DNA from: Papaver somniferum
Lineage: Eukaryota; Streptophyta; Magnoliopsida; Ranunculales; Papaveraceae
DNA: 64,000 nt
Direction of reading: 5' to 3'
Assembly (NCBI RefSeq): GCF_003573695.1
Contig: NC_039362.1
Span: 200,871,215-200,935,214, forward strand
Below, one piece after another: positions 9,779 through 21,171 of this stretch. Within the stretch, counting starts at the first letter, position 1; the number at the start of each line of letters is the position of its first letter. The notes beneath the pieces were generated by a model that saw only the letters and a program-made list of their open reading frames with translations, did no database searches and was not told the origin of the DNA. The position numbers were made by a program, and so were the translations under genes.

Positions 9779-11733
9779 TCATTTCTCAAATAAGAAATTA
9801 GTATCAGCTCCATCACCTAGAATAACTTCTATATGCTTCTTGGCTGATTCTCTATGCTCTAAAATTCTTCTCCAACACCAGGAAGTATCTTGAGGAATGG
9901 ACATAGTCCAAAAATCTTTACTTTTAATTAGATTGCTCTTTACCCAGTTAGTCCAAATAGTTTCCTTGCCATAAACAAGATCCCAAGTATGTCTTAGATT
10001 AGCTGCTATATTAGTATTTTGAAGATCTTTAATCCCTAATCCTCCTTCTTCAAAAGAATGAAAAACATGACTCCACCCTATAGGATTATATCTCTTTCTT
10101 AACTCTGGTCCATCCCATAAGAATCTTTTAAACTTAGTATTTAACTCTTTAAGAACTCTCTTTGGCAGAACAAAACAAGAAAACCAAAAGAATAACATAC
10201 CACTTAACATAGCTTTGATAAGCAGAGATCTCCCAGGATAGGCAAGAGAAATTGACTTCCATGAAAAGATTCTCTCATCCACCCTTTCAAGAAGAGGCAA
10301 ACAATTCCTGTAAGAAACTTGGTTGATAAAAGTGGCACTGCAAGGTACCTCACTGGAAGCTCTCCCACTGAACAATTCAAAATTTGAATAATTTGCTGCA
10401 AGATGTCATCAGGAACAGCAGAACTGTATAAAGAAGTTTTCTGTTTGTTAATCTGAAGCCATGTGCAATCACTAAAATCATCCAAAGCTAACTTAAGACT
10501 AGAAGCTGCAGCCGTGGAACCTTTAAAAAAAATTAGAACATCATCAGCAAACACAAAGGTGGGTCAACTTTGTTAATTTACACCTTGGATGAAAGCCAAA
10601 ATTCTGAATTTGAACTTGATGAAGCAGAGTTGTACTCAGAATTTCCATAGCTAACACAAATAAATAAGGAGAAATAGGGCATCCTTGCCTCAAACCTCTC
10701 TTAGCCCCAAAAAAACTATAAGGAGATCCATTTGTCAGAATAGAGAGTTTAGCAGTTTTGGTACATAAGGAAATCCAATAAATGAAAACTTCAGGAAAAC
10801 CAAGTTGTTGTAGCATGAAAAGGATAGCCTCCCATTTGACTGTATCATAAGCCTTTCTTAAATCAATTTTAAGGGAGCATCTAGGGTTTCCTTTGGATCT
10901 GTGATAGTTTCTTACCAGTTCATGAGCCACCATAATGTTGTCTTGTATAGATCTCCCTGAGATAAAAGCTGACTGGTTTTAACTAATAATTCCTCCCAAA
11001 TTTTTCTTCATTCTCAAAGATAAGATCTTAGTGACACACTTATAGATGACATTACAACAAGAAATGGGTCTGAAATCAGAAATAGTTGTAGGGTTTTTCT
11101 TTTTAGCAATCAAAGTAATAAAAGTACAATTAATTTCCTTTAACAGTTTAATTTATGGAAGAAATTTTGTACTGCAGCAACAAATTCATCACCCACAATA
11201 GCCCAACTTGATTTAATGAAGTGGCTTGAGAACCCATCAGGGCCTGGGGCCTTACTAGAACCAATAGAATGTAAAGTAACTACAACCTCTTCTCTTGTCA
11301 CAGGTTTTATGAGGTCTTCAACATCATCTTGCTGAATACAAGCATCAATTCTTAGTCTAGATAAAGAAGTAGAGTTATCCTCTTCATTAAGGTCACTTCC
11401 AAACAAATCAGAATAATAATCTATACACTCCTTAGCAATGTCATGATCCTCTTCTAACTTCACATTCTCACTATTATAAAGAGATAATATGTTATTCTTT
11501 GATCTTCTAACTTTTAGAGAGTTATAAAAAAAAGAAGTATTAGAATCACCCAAATCCAGCCATTTAATCCTAGACTGTTGTTTGGCAGCAGATTCTTCAT
11601 ATTTTGCAAGCTTAACATATTCAGCAACATACTTTCTTTCTCTTCTATCTAGATCAAAATCTAAAGGATGAGTTTGAAGCAAAAGTTGGGCAGTATCCAT
11701 TTTATCTTTAGCTTGAAGCAATTGTTCAGACAT
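9779..11733 (-). pseudogene. LINE ORF2, reverse transcriptase domain
   Basis: The stretch from 11733 to 11140 is the linker between endonuclease and polymerase, ending with KAPGPDGFSSHFIKSSW. Polymerase motif A appears as KIDLRKAYDTV and a later block as RQGCPISPYLFVLAMEIL (frame 10933-10544). After a one-base shift, motif C is FADDVLIFFKG (10554). The Asp residues of both catalytic motifs survive. The thumb region continues through 10375-9779 with WSHVFHSFEEGGLGIKDLQ. At least three frame changes and one stop in the segment 11100-10934 break the gene. Confidence 0.82.
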
Positions 11734-11783
11734 GTTCTTAAATCTTGCTTTCTTCCAATGAATAATAACATGCTTGACGTTTT

Positions 11784-12600
11784 TTAATTTAATAACAAAA
11801 CTATCATTGGGTTACCTCTAACAGTAATATTCCAAGCACCTCTCACCACATTCATAAAATCTTGTTCTTCAGAAAGAAAGTTATATAATCTAAAAGAAGG
11901 AGGGTCATACTTTCTTTGTTCAAATATAGAAACAATACAAGGAGAATGGTCTGAAATACCTGGTAGCAAGAAATCTGCTTTAGATAACTGGAATTGTTGA
12001 ATCCACTTCAGATTAACCATACCCCTGTCCAACTTTGATATAATGACTGCACCATATAGCTGACAATTAGTCCAAGTATAGAAGCAACCAGAGAACTGAA
12101 GATCAAATGTTTGAGAGAGCTGAACACATCTTGATAAATCTTGATAATGAATAGGCATTACAGGAGAGCCACCCAATTTATCAGAAAAATAAAGTAAGGA
12201 GTTAAAATCACCCAACAGGACCTAAGGCCTAATATTTATTGAAGCAAAGGCTATAATTGAATCCCAAAGAGAATTCCTAGTCATATAGTAGTTCTCCCCA
12301 TACACAAAGGTAGCAAAAAAATTTATCATAGGAGAGAAAACCACTTCCAAGAAAATAGCCTGAGGAGAACTAAGTAAATTGACTTGAAGCAATCCAGATT
12401 CTTCCAAAATTATTACTACTGTCATTATCTAAATAACTCCAAGAGGGGTTAATATTATTCCTAATTCTCAACTTATTAGAGGGGTGCACATGAGTTTTCA
12501 AAATACCAATGATGGCTAATTTATTCTTCTATATTAAATTTTTAACTTCTAACTGCTTAAGAGGATCATTTAGACCTCTGATGTTCCAACCTCCAATGTT
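11784..12600 (-). pseudogene. LINE ORF2, endonuclease domain
   Basis: The region begins with WNIRGLNDP and ends with the DRGMVN...GISDHSPCIV block, the usual two ends of the L1 apurinic-type endonuclease that nicks target DNA. In between, the frame is interrupted several times (12425-12222 and 12215-11784 are in different frames). The normally conserved ILET segment reads ILKT, so a catalytic Glu position is Lys. The SDH motif near the C-terminus is retained. The domain is non-functional both by frame and by this residue. Confidence 0.75.
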
Positions 12601-12605
12601 GAACA

Positions 12606-13640
12606 TCATATAATATTTGAAGGAAGGGTGATAAAACCTCTAGCATATTTCTTTAAATCTGCATTCTTGGGTAAGAGAGTACTAGCAGGCTGAGAAGAAG
12701 TACCTTTCTTTTGGAAATGAGCCCTTGAGCCTGAACCAGAACTTGTTGATGACTGTTCTTTGGACTTCATTTGAGCTGCTTGCAATAAGGCTTGAAAATG
12801 TTCTTTATTGTTTGCAGGTGCCAACTCAGAAGAATTGTCCATACACTGATCCAGATTCATGAAAGAATTGGAGTTTAATTGATTCTCATTGCTAACTTCA
12901 ACTACTTTCATCTCCTGTAACACTGTATCAATAGGAGAAACTTCAATAGGAGTAGTAACAGGATTAACCAATTCATGATTTCCCTTTCTTGATTTTGAAA
13001 TCTATACTTCTTCATCCACTGAAGTGACAATCTTCTTAGGAACCCATTTTTGAACCAATTTCTGTACAGGTTTCTCTTGCTTAGGACAATGAAAAAGGAC
13101 ATGACCAAAAACAGCACATTCTGTACACTTTGGAGGTTTCCAAGAGTATTCCACCTTAATTTCAACAGTATCCTTTCCACGAAGAGTAAAAGTAAATGAA
13201 TCTGGAAAATCACAATCTACATTCACTTCTACACAAATTCTGGCATAACTCATTCTTGTTTTGTTTAAAGTTTGAGTATCCATCATAAGAGATTTACCCA
13301 GAAAACTTGCAATCATGCTCAATCCCTTATTATTCCACATGAACAATAGAATATTTCCACACAGGTAGAGACTTCAACTCAGCAATTTCTTGCTCAACCT
13401 GCCTAGACCAAGGCTTGATTATAAAAAATCTATTAGATATGAACATTGCTCCCAATTCTAAATCCTTAATTCTATCCTCAGGTAATTGAAAATCAAAGAT
13501 AACATACTTTCCCCATGGATATTCATTTGAATATTACCTTTGGGTTTCCAGGCACGATGAACAGCATTACGAACCCAATTGAAAGGTAACCTTCTTCCCA
13601 GAAAAGCACCAATAACCTTGTCTTCGCTTTGACGAATATC
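12606..13640 (-). pseudogene. LINE ORF1 (DUF4283-like, CCHC zinc knuckle)
   Basis: The upstream part, about 13640 to 13350, decodes with a frameshift to a DUF4283-like segment (GRRLPFNWVRNAVHRAWKP). It continues in the frame 13346-13002 with MSYARICVEVNVDCDFP and the knuckle CTECAVFGHVLFHC (C-x2-C-x4-H-x4-C, all ligands present). One in-frame stop separates this from a Ser/Gln-rich C-terminal part, 12971-12606. ORF1 proteins of plant L1 elements bind the element RNA and form the particle. Frameshift and stop make this a relic. Confidence 0.78.
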
Positions 13641-13654
13641 CTCTTCAAATACCT

Positions 13655-14420
13655 CATAAGGAATATCCTCTTAAAACAGAGAATAAAACAGTTCACAAAA
13701 GACTGTTCAACAAGAATGACAGGCTATATACGGGACTGTAACTATGATTTTCAGATACTCAGGAACTTTGATCTGGGAAGAAGACCTATAAAACTGCAAA
13801 GAATTATAGAGTGAAATTTAAACTTCCTGAGGTAAACCAACTTTTGATATGATGTGATGGTGCTTCCAGAGGCAATCCTGGTTTAGCAGGTTATTGTTTT
13901 GTTTGCAGAAGCAGTAGTGGTGAATTTGTATATGCTGAATCAACAGGTATAGGCATTGTTATTAACTTCTTAGCTGAAATCATAGCAATTATAAGTTCTG
14001 CAGATAGGGTTGTACATAATGGAAAATTGAATATTCTTATTTGTTCAGACTCATATGTTGTAGTTCAAGCTTTCAGATCAGGCAAGTTACCATAATTTTT
14101 CAAGTGAGATGGGAAAGAATAAGAAGTACATTACTTAATGTGCAGAATGATCATAATGTTAGAGAAATAAATTTTACAACAGATTCATTTGCTAAGAGAG
14201 TAGCAGGCCTGGAGGGGGATGTTAGCCAGAGGTATCAAAATAAGCCTAATTTTATTACAATAATCACCTGATCAGGTGTACTATAGGTTCCGCTGAAAAA
14301 ACTATGTAATTTGGTTTTTCTCTTTTTAGTATTCTCTTTTGTAAGTCTCAGTTTGCTCCTTGGGAGCCTTTGTAATTTTTGATATTCTTTTTGGTAATAA
14401 AATCAATTAATTAAGCAAAA
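13655..14420 (+). mobile_element. Element C: 5'-truncated LINE, 3' end with RNase H
   Basis: From about 13850 the plus strand decodes to CDGASRGNPGLAGYCFV, then EFVYAEST and LAEIIAIISSADRVV, then ILICSDSYVVVQAF. This is the N-terminal two thirds of a LINE RNase H. Stops and frameshifts follow, then a 3' UTR with 'ttgctccttgggagcctttg' and an A-rich end (aataaaatcaattaattaag, then aaaaaaagaaaaaaag). The fragment is head-to-head with element B and its RNase H is clearly a different subfamily, so it is an independent insertion. Confidence 0.75.
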
Positions 14421-14604
14421 AAAGAAAAAAAGTAATGAAATAAAAGTGACGGTACTAATTTTCACTAAGGTTTCCAACTACCATTCTTATGCTTTAAAAA
14501 AAAATCTTCAATGAATATCTCTTATGATAGTACTAATTTTCACTAAGGGATGTTACAAGTGAGTGCAAATGAAATGTGTGCCTAGCCATTTTAACTCATA
14601 TGCA

Positions 14605-14629
14605 CCCCCCCCCCCCCCCCCCCCCCCCC
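14605..14629. repeat. Homopolymer of 25 C
   Basis: An uninterrupted C tract follows 'catatgca' and precedes 'tctaatacgg'. Its true length may differ because such tracts are error-prone in sequencing. Confidence 0.9.
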
Positions 14630-14849
14630 TCTAATACGGGCAATTGGTAACTTGCGTCCATTTTTATGAATTTGCCTCGGACTCTGACTCCCATGTAGAT
14701 ATCTTTTTTTTTTCTCCTAAGACTAATCCTTATGGGCTAGATTGAACTGCTAGATTGGCCAAAAAGTGTTGCAAATAAAAAAAAGTGTGGGAGAAAAGTT
14801 AACACAATTTTTGGATACTTCTCTCTCCTAGCATTTGCTCGCAGTTCAA

Positions 14850-15044
14850 CTATCAGCGAGATTGAAACGCTGAATGGTTCGGCGCTCAAAAACTGACCAA
14901 AACGCTGAATGGTTCGGCGCTCACAAAAATCTAACGGCTGAGATTAAAACGTTGAATGGTTCGGCGCTCAGAAAGTGACCTAAACGCTGAATGGTTCGGC
15001 GCTCAGTGGTCCCAGATGACGTGGACTGCTAATCTCGCTGCTAG
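14850..15044. mobile_element. Small foldback repeat, possible MITE, with four 23-bp direct repeats
   Basis: The ends are inverted copies: ctatcagcgagatt at 14850-14863 and its reverse complement with one mismatch at 15031-15044. Inside, a 23-bp unit beginning aacgctgaatggttcggcgc occurs at 14866, 14901, 14948 (one change) and 14983. Spacings are 35, 47 and 35 bp, so the array is a duplicated 82-bp dimer. No coding capacity, and no clear target duplication seen. Confidence 0.5.
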
Positions 15045-16254
15045 ATAAGCATTTTCATAGGACTTAGAAGGTTGCCCTGCCTGACGTGATGGTCAATCCA
15101 TGATTTTCAACCCAACAAAAGATACAAAATAAGTTTCTTAGATTTTGGGGGTGATCTAAGAAGATGAAACCGATAATAAGATTATGACCAACCGGGATAT
15201 TTTATTCAATGTGTCTCTGTCAATCGAACTGTCTTAATTTCGTAGAGCTTCTCCGAGAAAAAAGAGATACCGTATTTGTCTTTCTTGAAAGTGATAATAG
15301 GTAATTGAATTTGTGAAGGAAGGTAGAAGTTAATGATCCAACAGGCTTTTACGGTGGTAGTGGTGGCAGGTAGGGGTGGCAGATTAATTTTTGTCCTTTA
15401 AATGTTTTGTTGTAATTTTCCTTCTTTGAGATAAAGCACATAATGTTGCTATAGCTTTTAGGTCATGGACTCGTGGAGGACTGTTTTTTTCCTCAATCAG
15501 AAGCATTGCAACAAATTATGACGGTTGTCACTTACTCCCTCCCTCAATGGGATACCAAAAAAAAAAAAAACTTAACTTTTTAACCAAACAAGTTATGTGG
15601 AGCTTTCACCAAAATATTCAACTAATTCCCTCATGGTTTATGTTAATCAACTACTTAAAAACCTTTTTGACAAAACTTAGTTGTTCATGGAAAAATTAAA
15701 TTATCAACAGCGCCCAAAATAGAAAAAAAAATCACCTCGCGTCATTTTTCCACTATTTTCGCACTGGTAAATAACGTTGAATAAACAATAAAATTCGTTA
15801 TCCATCTGTTTCAGAGGCGGTGCTAGGTCTGAACAAGATTTTTTGTTAAAGGGGGAACAAAAACGTACCCGAGGAAAGCAAATACAATATTTGACTCGCT
15901 ATTTATCATGGGTTGTTTTGTCAATCTGTGTTTTTAGCATGGATAGTTTTGTCAGAGTTAGAGAGGTGTGTCAACTAGGTCATGTATAGCGAGTTAATTA
16001 CAATTTTCGCTTTCCCATCTCATTTTTGTTCTCCCTTTAACAAAAATAAAAAAGAATTGTTATGAGTAAGACGAGGAAAATTATGAAAAGTAATCATGGG
16101 AGCTACTAGCATGGTTAAACAAGTGGCTTGCGCTGGCTACGGCCTTGATCGCTAGTATCTCTATTAGTTATTTATGGTTAAAATGCAAAGAAACGTTAAA
16201 TTGTCCGCATAAAGAGCACATATTAGCCAAAATGGTTGAACATACCACCTCATA
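15045..16254. other. Intergenic flank left of element D
   Basis: 15160-15320 is a diverged copy of 8161-8320, and 15445-15545 of 5085-5185. The rest is AT-rich without a supported gene, with several A or T homopolymers. It ends at the left border of element D. Confidence 0.45.
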
Positions 16255-16462
16255 TGAAAAAGAAGGGATATAATAACCACACCCAATAATTCATTCTGCA
16301 ATATGTATGGACTAAACTCCAATTTATTCCGAGAGCACCAACTTAAAAGTGAGCCTCAACAAGAATTATATCATAGAGTTATTATCTCTTTCTCAATACC
16401 ATTAGCAAATCAAACAGATAGAAATCTGCGAGCCTGATTAATATGAGAAATAATTTGGACGG

Positions 16463-16834
16463 TGTTGAGGGGTGAATTTGATTCTGGTCCTACCCGTCCA
16501 AGCTTACACCAAATGACCTCACACTTCCAATTGTGGTAAGAGAGAGAGTTGTCTTTCCATTGTACCTTTTCTTTTCTTTTATATCCTTTCCTAAAAGCCC
16601 TTATTTTTTACTTCATCATGACACATGTCATAACTCCTTTTAATTACCCTTAATGCCATTCTCTAGCATAACCTTCCTCTTTTTCGTTAATTCCTTCCTT
16701 GTCCTTCCATCTTCATGGGTATTTCCTACTTGGACATGGTATTAGTCCCCAAGTCACCGTACCATGACCCAAGCTCACCTTTATTCTTAGAGGCACCCCT
16801 AATTTGTTAAGGGGTTATTTTTCATGTATCAACA
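16463..16834 (-). repeat. 3' LTR of element E (372 bp)
   Basis: Minus strand TGTTGATACATG...CCTCAACA. It matches 22961-23331 over its length with about 25 differences. A short purine stretch (caggggactaa) precedes it on the minus strand and may be the polypurine tract. Confidence 0.88.
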
Positions 16835-17050
16835 TTAGTCCCCTGACTATTGGATTAATTATCGGGAAATCCAATAGTCAAAAGGGATCTTTTTGGGCGC
16901 CTCCTTGCTTTCATAGTGAATTTCGTTATCTTATTAAATATATGATCGTGGGCGACGTTCCAACTCCCCGTCGTGAAGAACTCCTCTTTCTTTTCAGTTT
17001 CTGACGGTTACTGTTTCCCACTCATAACTGCCACGTTCGACCCTGAAGCC

Positions 17051-17060
17051 CCCTATATAT
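17051..17060 (+). promoter_or_regulatory. TATA box for the antisense PMD gene
   Basis: The sequence cctatatatagagcgg lies about 50 bp upstream of the PMD coding region on the plus strand, opposite to the direction of the element. It is well placed for transcription starting near 17085. It sits inside the element, outside the LTR. Confidence 0.5.
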
Positions 17061-17102
17061 AGAGCGGTCAATTTATTTTTCCTCCAATACATTTCTTTCT
17101 TC

Positions 17103-20100
17103 CCTCCTTCTAAACAAACCCATACACGCGTCATTTCTAGTAGTTCTTCTAGCGGCTCGTCGTCCGATGAAAGCAATGAGTCTGATCAACCTAGTAGTGT
17201 AGGCTCTGAAGAGGCAGAGCATCCTGAGGAGGTCGTCTTGCCCGCCCCAGCGGATGGAAGGTTATATACGATTGCTGAGTTTACGAGTGGTCCTGCTTTG
17301 AAGCGCGCGCTAAGGTTAAGAGATTTCCGTGGAGATAAGCGTGCTTTCCCTCTAGAAGACATTTTTGTTGCTCGCCTTTTAAATCCCCCGGTATTGCCTT
17401 ACCCCTCTGCTCCGGGATGGATCATGCAACCTGAATCGGAGAGCATGGATGCTTTTGCGTTCAAAATTGTTCTGCGGATGGCCATTCATCGCGGCGATTA
17501 CAACCTTCCCTCTATCGATATTCGTTCCAAGTCCAAGACCCATCCGATATGGCCGCATTGGGATGCTCGTATGCGTTCCAACCCTGATCATGTCGTCGCA
17601 CTTCGGAAAGCCGGCATTGAGGAAGCTATCCACTCGTCCCTTAAGCGGGAGGTACACAGGTGCATCCGTGATATAACGTGTCTCTTATGTTGATGGGCCC
17701 CTCCCGTTCATACCCTTTTCACAGCATGGGGAGAAGCTACCATCATTTTGGAAGACGTAGTCACCCTTACGGGATTGTCGCTTCATGGTAGTCACACATA
17801 TGAGGAGGCAGCCGTTTTCGGAGCGCTTAAAGATGGAGACAAGGTATTGTGCGCTTATCTGCTGAAGTGCAAGGACGATCCTCATCGTGAACTGGTTCTG
17901 AAGATCCAAGTACCCCCGGAACAGGCTAAAGGCGAGGAGGACGCTCATAAAAAGGGGACACCATCGTCCGTCAAGAAAGGAATAGCTGCATGGGTAGAAG
18001 AGAAGAAGGTGCCTCATAAACGCTCATCCGACGATCGGTTGTTTTCCAGTTCTTTTCGCGCGTATGAGGCGGCTCATGGCTCATCCGACCCACCGGACTG
18101 ATTCTGAGTGGGTTATCAAGGTTAATCGTCGCGCTTATTTTTCTCTCTGGTTGAAGTATTGGGCCCCCCAGATCGTCGATAAAAAGTGCTCCCCTGTAAA
18201 TGCAAGGAGAAGAATCCCCGCGCAGAGTTAGCCGCTTTCATCTTGTTTTGGCTTTTCCACGATGTATTCGAATACAGTCCCCAGGATACTATTAAAGGCG
18301 AGCTTGTGCCGATGGAAGTGTTGTTGTCCCGCGGGATTTCCTTTCCGCTCGCGCCGATGTTTCTAGGTGGCTTGTATCGCCATCTTGATCTGTGTAGTCG
18401 GGATCTTCAGACGGTAGGTTCATCCCATAAGATTGAGACCTACATCCCAGCTTCCTTTATGCAGGCTTGGTACTGGAACATGTCCCTCCATGCGCGCCAG
18501 AGCCGAATAACCTCACCATTCATCGTAAGGAAGATGTTAAACAGGATGACGGTTCAGTTAAGAAGCTTCATGTTGATTATGGCTATCCACGGATGGCTTT
18601 ATGGAACTCGAAGGGAAAGATACCGAAGGGAGATATAGGCAGGCATTTGGATGTAGCCAAGGATTTTGAACCGTTCCCTTACCAGGACGGTCATTCAAGT
18701 CCGGCGCATTACGATTTCCTTGCTCCTTTTGACACAGAATTGGATTCTTCGAAGCCCTTATCGGAAGCAGATTTCGATTCGGCGATGACTGTGTTACCCA
18801 GTTATCTTCCTGGTTTTTATGCTGGTAATTTTATCGCCATGGCGTACAATCTTGATCGCGCAGCTCGACAAGTAGTGTTCGATCAAGAGGTACCTCATAG
18901 GTTCCCTCCTTCAGACAGTTCTAACGCTGAGGACATTGTTGCTAGCTTCAACTGTTACATCTTTAAAGGGCCAACTCATTTGTCTGATCGAGGGATCGAT
19001 TTTTCGTTCAAACAGCCCATCTTCGCTCGACCTCTAGAGGTGACTGAAAGAGCTCACGAATATCACGATTTCCTAAAGTGTCGAGCTCTGAACTTCCTTT
19101 TGCGCGAATCATCTCCCCCTCGTGATCTGGTCGTCCAAGATCTTCGGGAACTCCATGCGTCTGGCAGGATCAAACTTGACGATGTTGTGGATGCCAAACA
19201 TCATCTTGTTCCCGCTAACAAAGGTCGCTCGGATCCTGTGGTGACTTCTTGGGCCCCGCCCGAGGTTTATGAACCTGCAAAGCCAAAGAAGGGGTCGTTT
19301 TCCGACCGAAAACCCCCGGATGATGTGAAGACCTATGCTAGACCCTCAGCACCACAGGTACTCTTTATTTCTTTTATCTTGAATTTTTTTTTCATTCATC
19401 ATTGTGTTTCCACGATTTATTTTGATTGAGACGGACGGTGGAAATCACTTCCCCAGGGAGCCCTTCCTTCCAATCGCCTAGGGTGGAAATCTCCTACTTA
19501 CGTGATAGAGGAATACTTGAATATGCTCGAGTGTGATTGGACGGAGAACAGTTTGAAGAAAAAGGCTAAGCGGGAAGCGAATCAGTCTTCTGCTCCGCGT
19601 CCTTGTTCTTCCGCTAATACTGCGCCTTTTCAGCCTCGTCAAAGCCACCGGAAGAGCACATCGCAGCCCAGGGGAATTGAGCGGCATTCCAACTCCTTCA
19701 TTTGTGGACCAGTTGAGAGATTTGGGAGTTAACCTTCCTTCAGGGTCTGGCTGGGTGTCGTCATGCCTTCATGTGTCATCGATTCACCCTCTTATGGATG
19801 AAACCGTCCGTGGCAGGGGTGAACCTCCGGTGTCTTCCAGCGCCGCTCTGCAATCAATGAGTCCTTCTGGGTCCAGACGGTCAGTTTTTGGTGGGTCCTC
19901 ATCCCACATGGTGTTAGATGTCGATGACTCTGCAGGTAGTTTCTTATTAATGCGTGTCTTTCTTTTGTCATTCCTCTCTCTTATTTTTATTTTCTTATAA
20001 ATCTAAGTTGGTCTTTCGCAATGGTGGTTATTTTTCATTTTTCAGGTTCCACTAGTGACTATGAGTCCTCTTCTAGTTTCTCCGCATCTCGTCCTAAGGT

Positions 20101-20545
20101 TACTGACACTCCGCTAGGCTCATCGATTCCCGAGGTCGGTTTTTCTTCTCCCCTCTTCCATTATTATTGTGTTGTTTTGTTTTTCTTGTTTTGACGCAAT
20201 GCTATCGGTGCTAGGATATGGGTAAGAAGCGGAAAGAGGCGGCGAAGCCCGACATGGACGGTGCTAGGCTCGTCGTTCCCGGTGGTGACGGATCTATTAA
20301 TCGTATCAAAGTGGACAGCGGCAGCTCGTCTGTTCCCCCTGAGAAACAAGTTGATGCTCCTGTTGTTAACACATCGAAAACTCCCGTTGTGATGGGAGAC
20401 CCTGGGAACGCGCAATATCGTTTTCCTTTGGTGGTGAGCGCCGCCGAAGCTGAGGTGGATCCTTCTACCCATAGCCTCGTCCACGGCTTTTGGGTCCCGA
20501 CTGTTTTTGCTACCAATTATAGGGACATCGTCGAGCGTGGTGGAG
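17103..20545 (+). pseudogene. Plant mobile domain (PMD) gene inside element E, antisense to gag
   Basis: Exon 1 starts as a Ser/Glu/Asp-rich acidic stretch, then LYTIAEFTSGPALKRALRL. It has one in-frame TGA at 17691, after which the PMD hallmark WGEATIILEDVVTLTGLSLHG follows in the same frame. Further PMD sequence (ELAAFILFWLFHDVFEYSP, FPLAPMFLGGLYRHLDL, IPASFMQAWYW) follows after frameshifts near 18095 and 18470. The frame 18467-19358 then continues to a good splice donor (cag/gtactc). Acceptor-like and donor-like sites at about 19455, 19935/20045, 20135/20215 and 20545 imply at least four introns. PMD proteins (MAIN/MAIL1 type) act in the nucleus, and related domains are known in plant retroelements. 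No in-frame ATG remains near the start. This copy is a pseudogene. Confidence 0.75.
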
Positions 20546-20689
20546 GTATTTTGTAATCTGTTCTATACTCGTGAATATGCATGTAGGGGAGAAAATAGAA
20601 TCGTATTTTTTAGTTTGAGGGTTTTGTCATTTTTGTTTGTAGTAAAGGATTGTTGGGCAACAAAGGATCTCCATTCTTTTATATCAGGT

Positions 20690-21155
20690 TAGGGAGGACG
20701 TTGGTAAACACGCCTACTCCCCCCCCCCATTTTTTTTTCTTTTCTCTGTCAGAGGGATTTAGGATGGGGCAGGTGTTTGTTAAACGCGCCTACTCCCCCC
20801 GTTTTTATTCTTTCAAAGGGATTTTGGGTGGGGAGGGAGTTTTATAAACGCGCCTACTCCCCCACCCCACCCCACATTTTTATTTTTTCAAAGGGATTTT
20901 TGGGTGGAGCGGGCGTTTGTTAAACGCGCGTGCTTCCCCCATTTTTATTCCTTCAGAGGGGCTTTGGGTGGGACGGGCGTTTGTTAAATGTGCCTACTAA
21001 CACCCCCCCCTCCCGTTTATATTCTTTCAAAGGGGATTTTGGTTGGGGCGGGTGTTTGTTTGCGCATGCTTCCCCCATTTTTATTCCTTCAGAGGGGCTT
21101 TGGGTGGAACGGGCGTTTGTTAAATGCGCCTACTCCCCCCCCCCCTTTTTGCTGT
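20690..21155. repeat. Tandem array of about seven 65-75 bp units (element E)
   Basis: Each unit has a 'tttttattctttcaaaggg' type block, a G-rich 'tttgggtggg' block, 'gtttgttaaa' and a C-rich 'cgcctactcccccc' block. Units vary in length mainly in the C tracts. No coding capacity. Confidence 0.75.
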
Positions 21156-21171
21156 TCTGATACCTGTAAAT

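Larger units (their letters stand above)
8336..13650 (-). mobile_element. Element B: decayed L1-type LINE with RNase H domain
   Basis: Read leftward, the order is ORF1 (DUF4283-like plus zinc knuckle), apurinic-type endonuclease, reverse transcriptase, a zf-RVT-type zinc region, RNase H and an A-rich tail (T/A-rich plus-strand sequence at about 8337-8400). This is the layout of plant L1 LINEs with a C-terminal RNase H, which copy their RNA at a nicked target. Every segment has stops or frameshifts, so it is dead. No clear target duplication was found, and the 5' boundary near 13650 is approximate because another LINE fragment begins there. Confidence 0.85.

Noticed and set aside
8336..14420. 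A single LINE inverted by twin priming
   Set aside because: The two RNase H regions belong to different subfamilies, and B has its own 3' end at the far left.
17379..17657. Minus-strand 92-codon frame
   Set aside because: It is antisense to the PMD exon, which has recognisable domain sequence on the plus strand.
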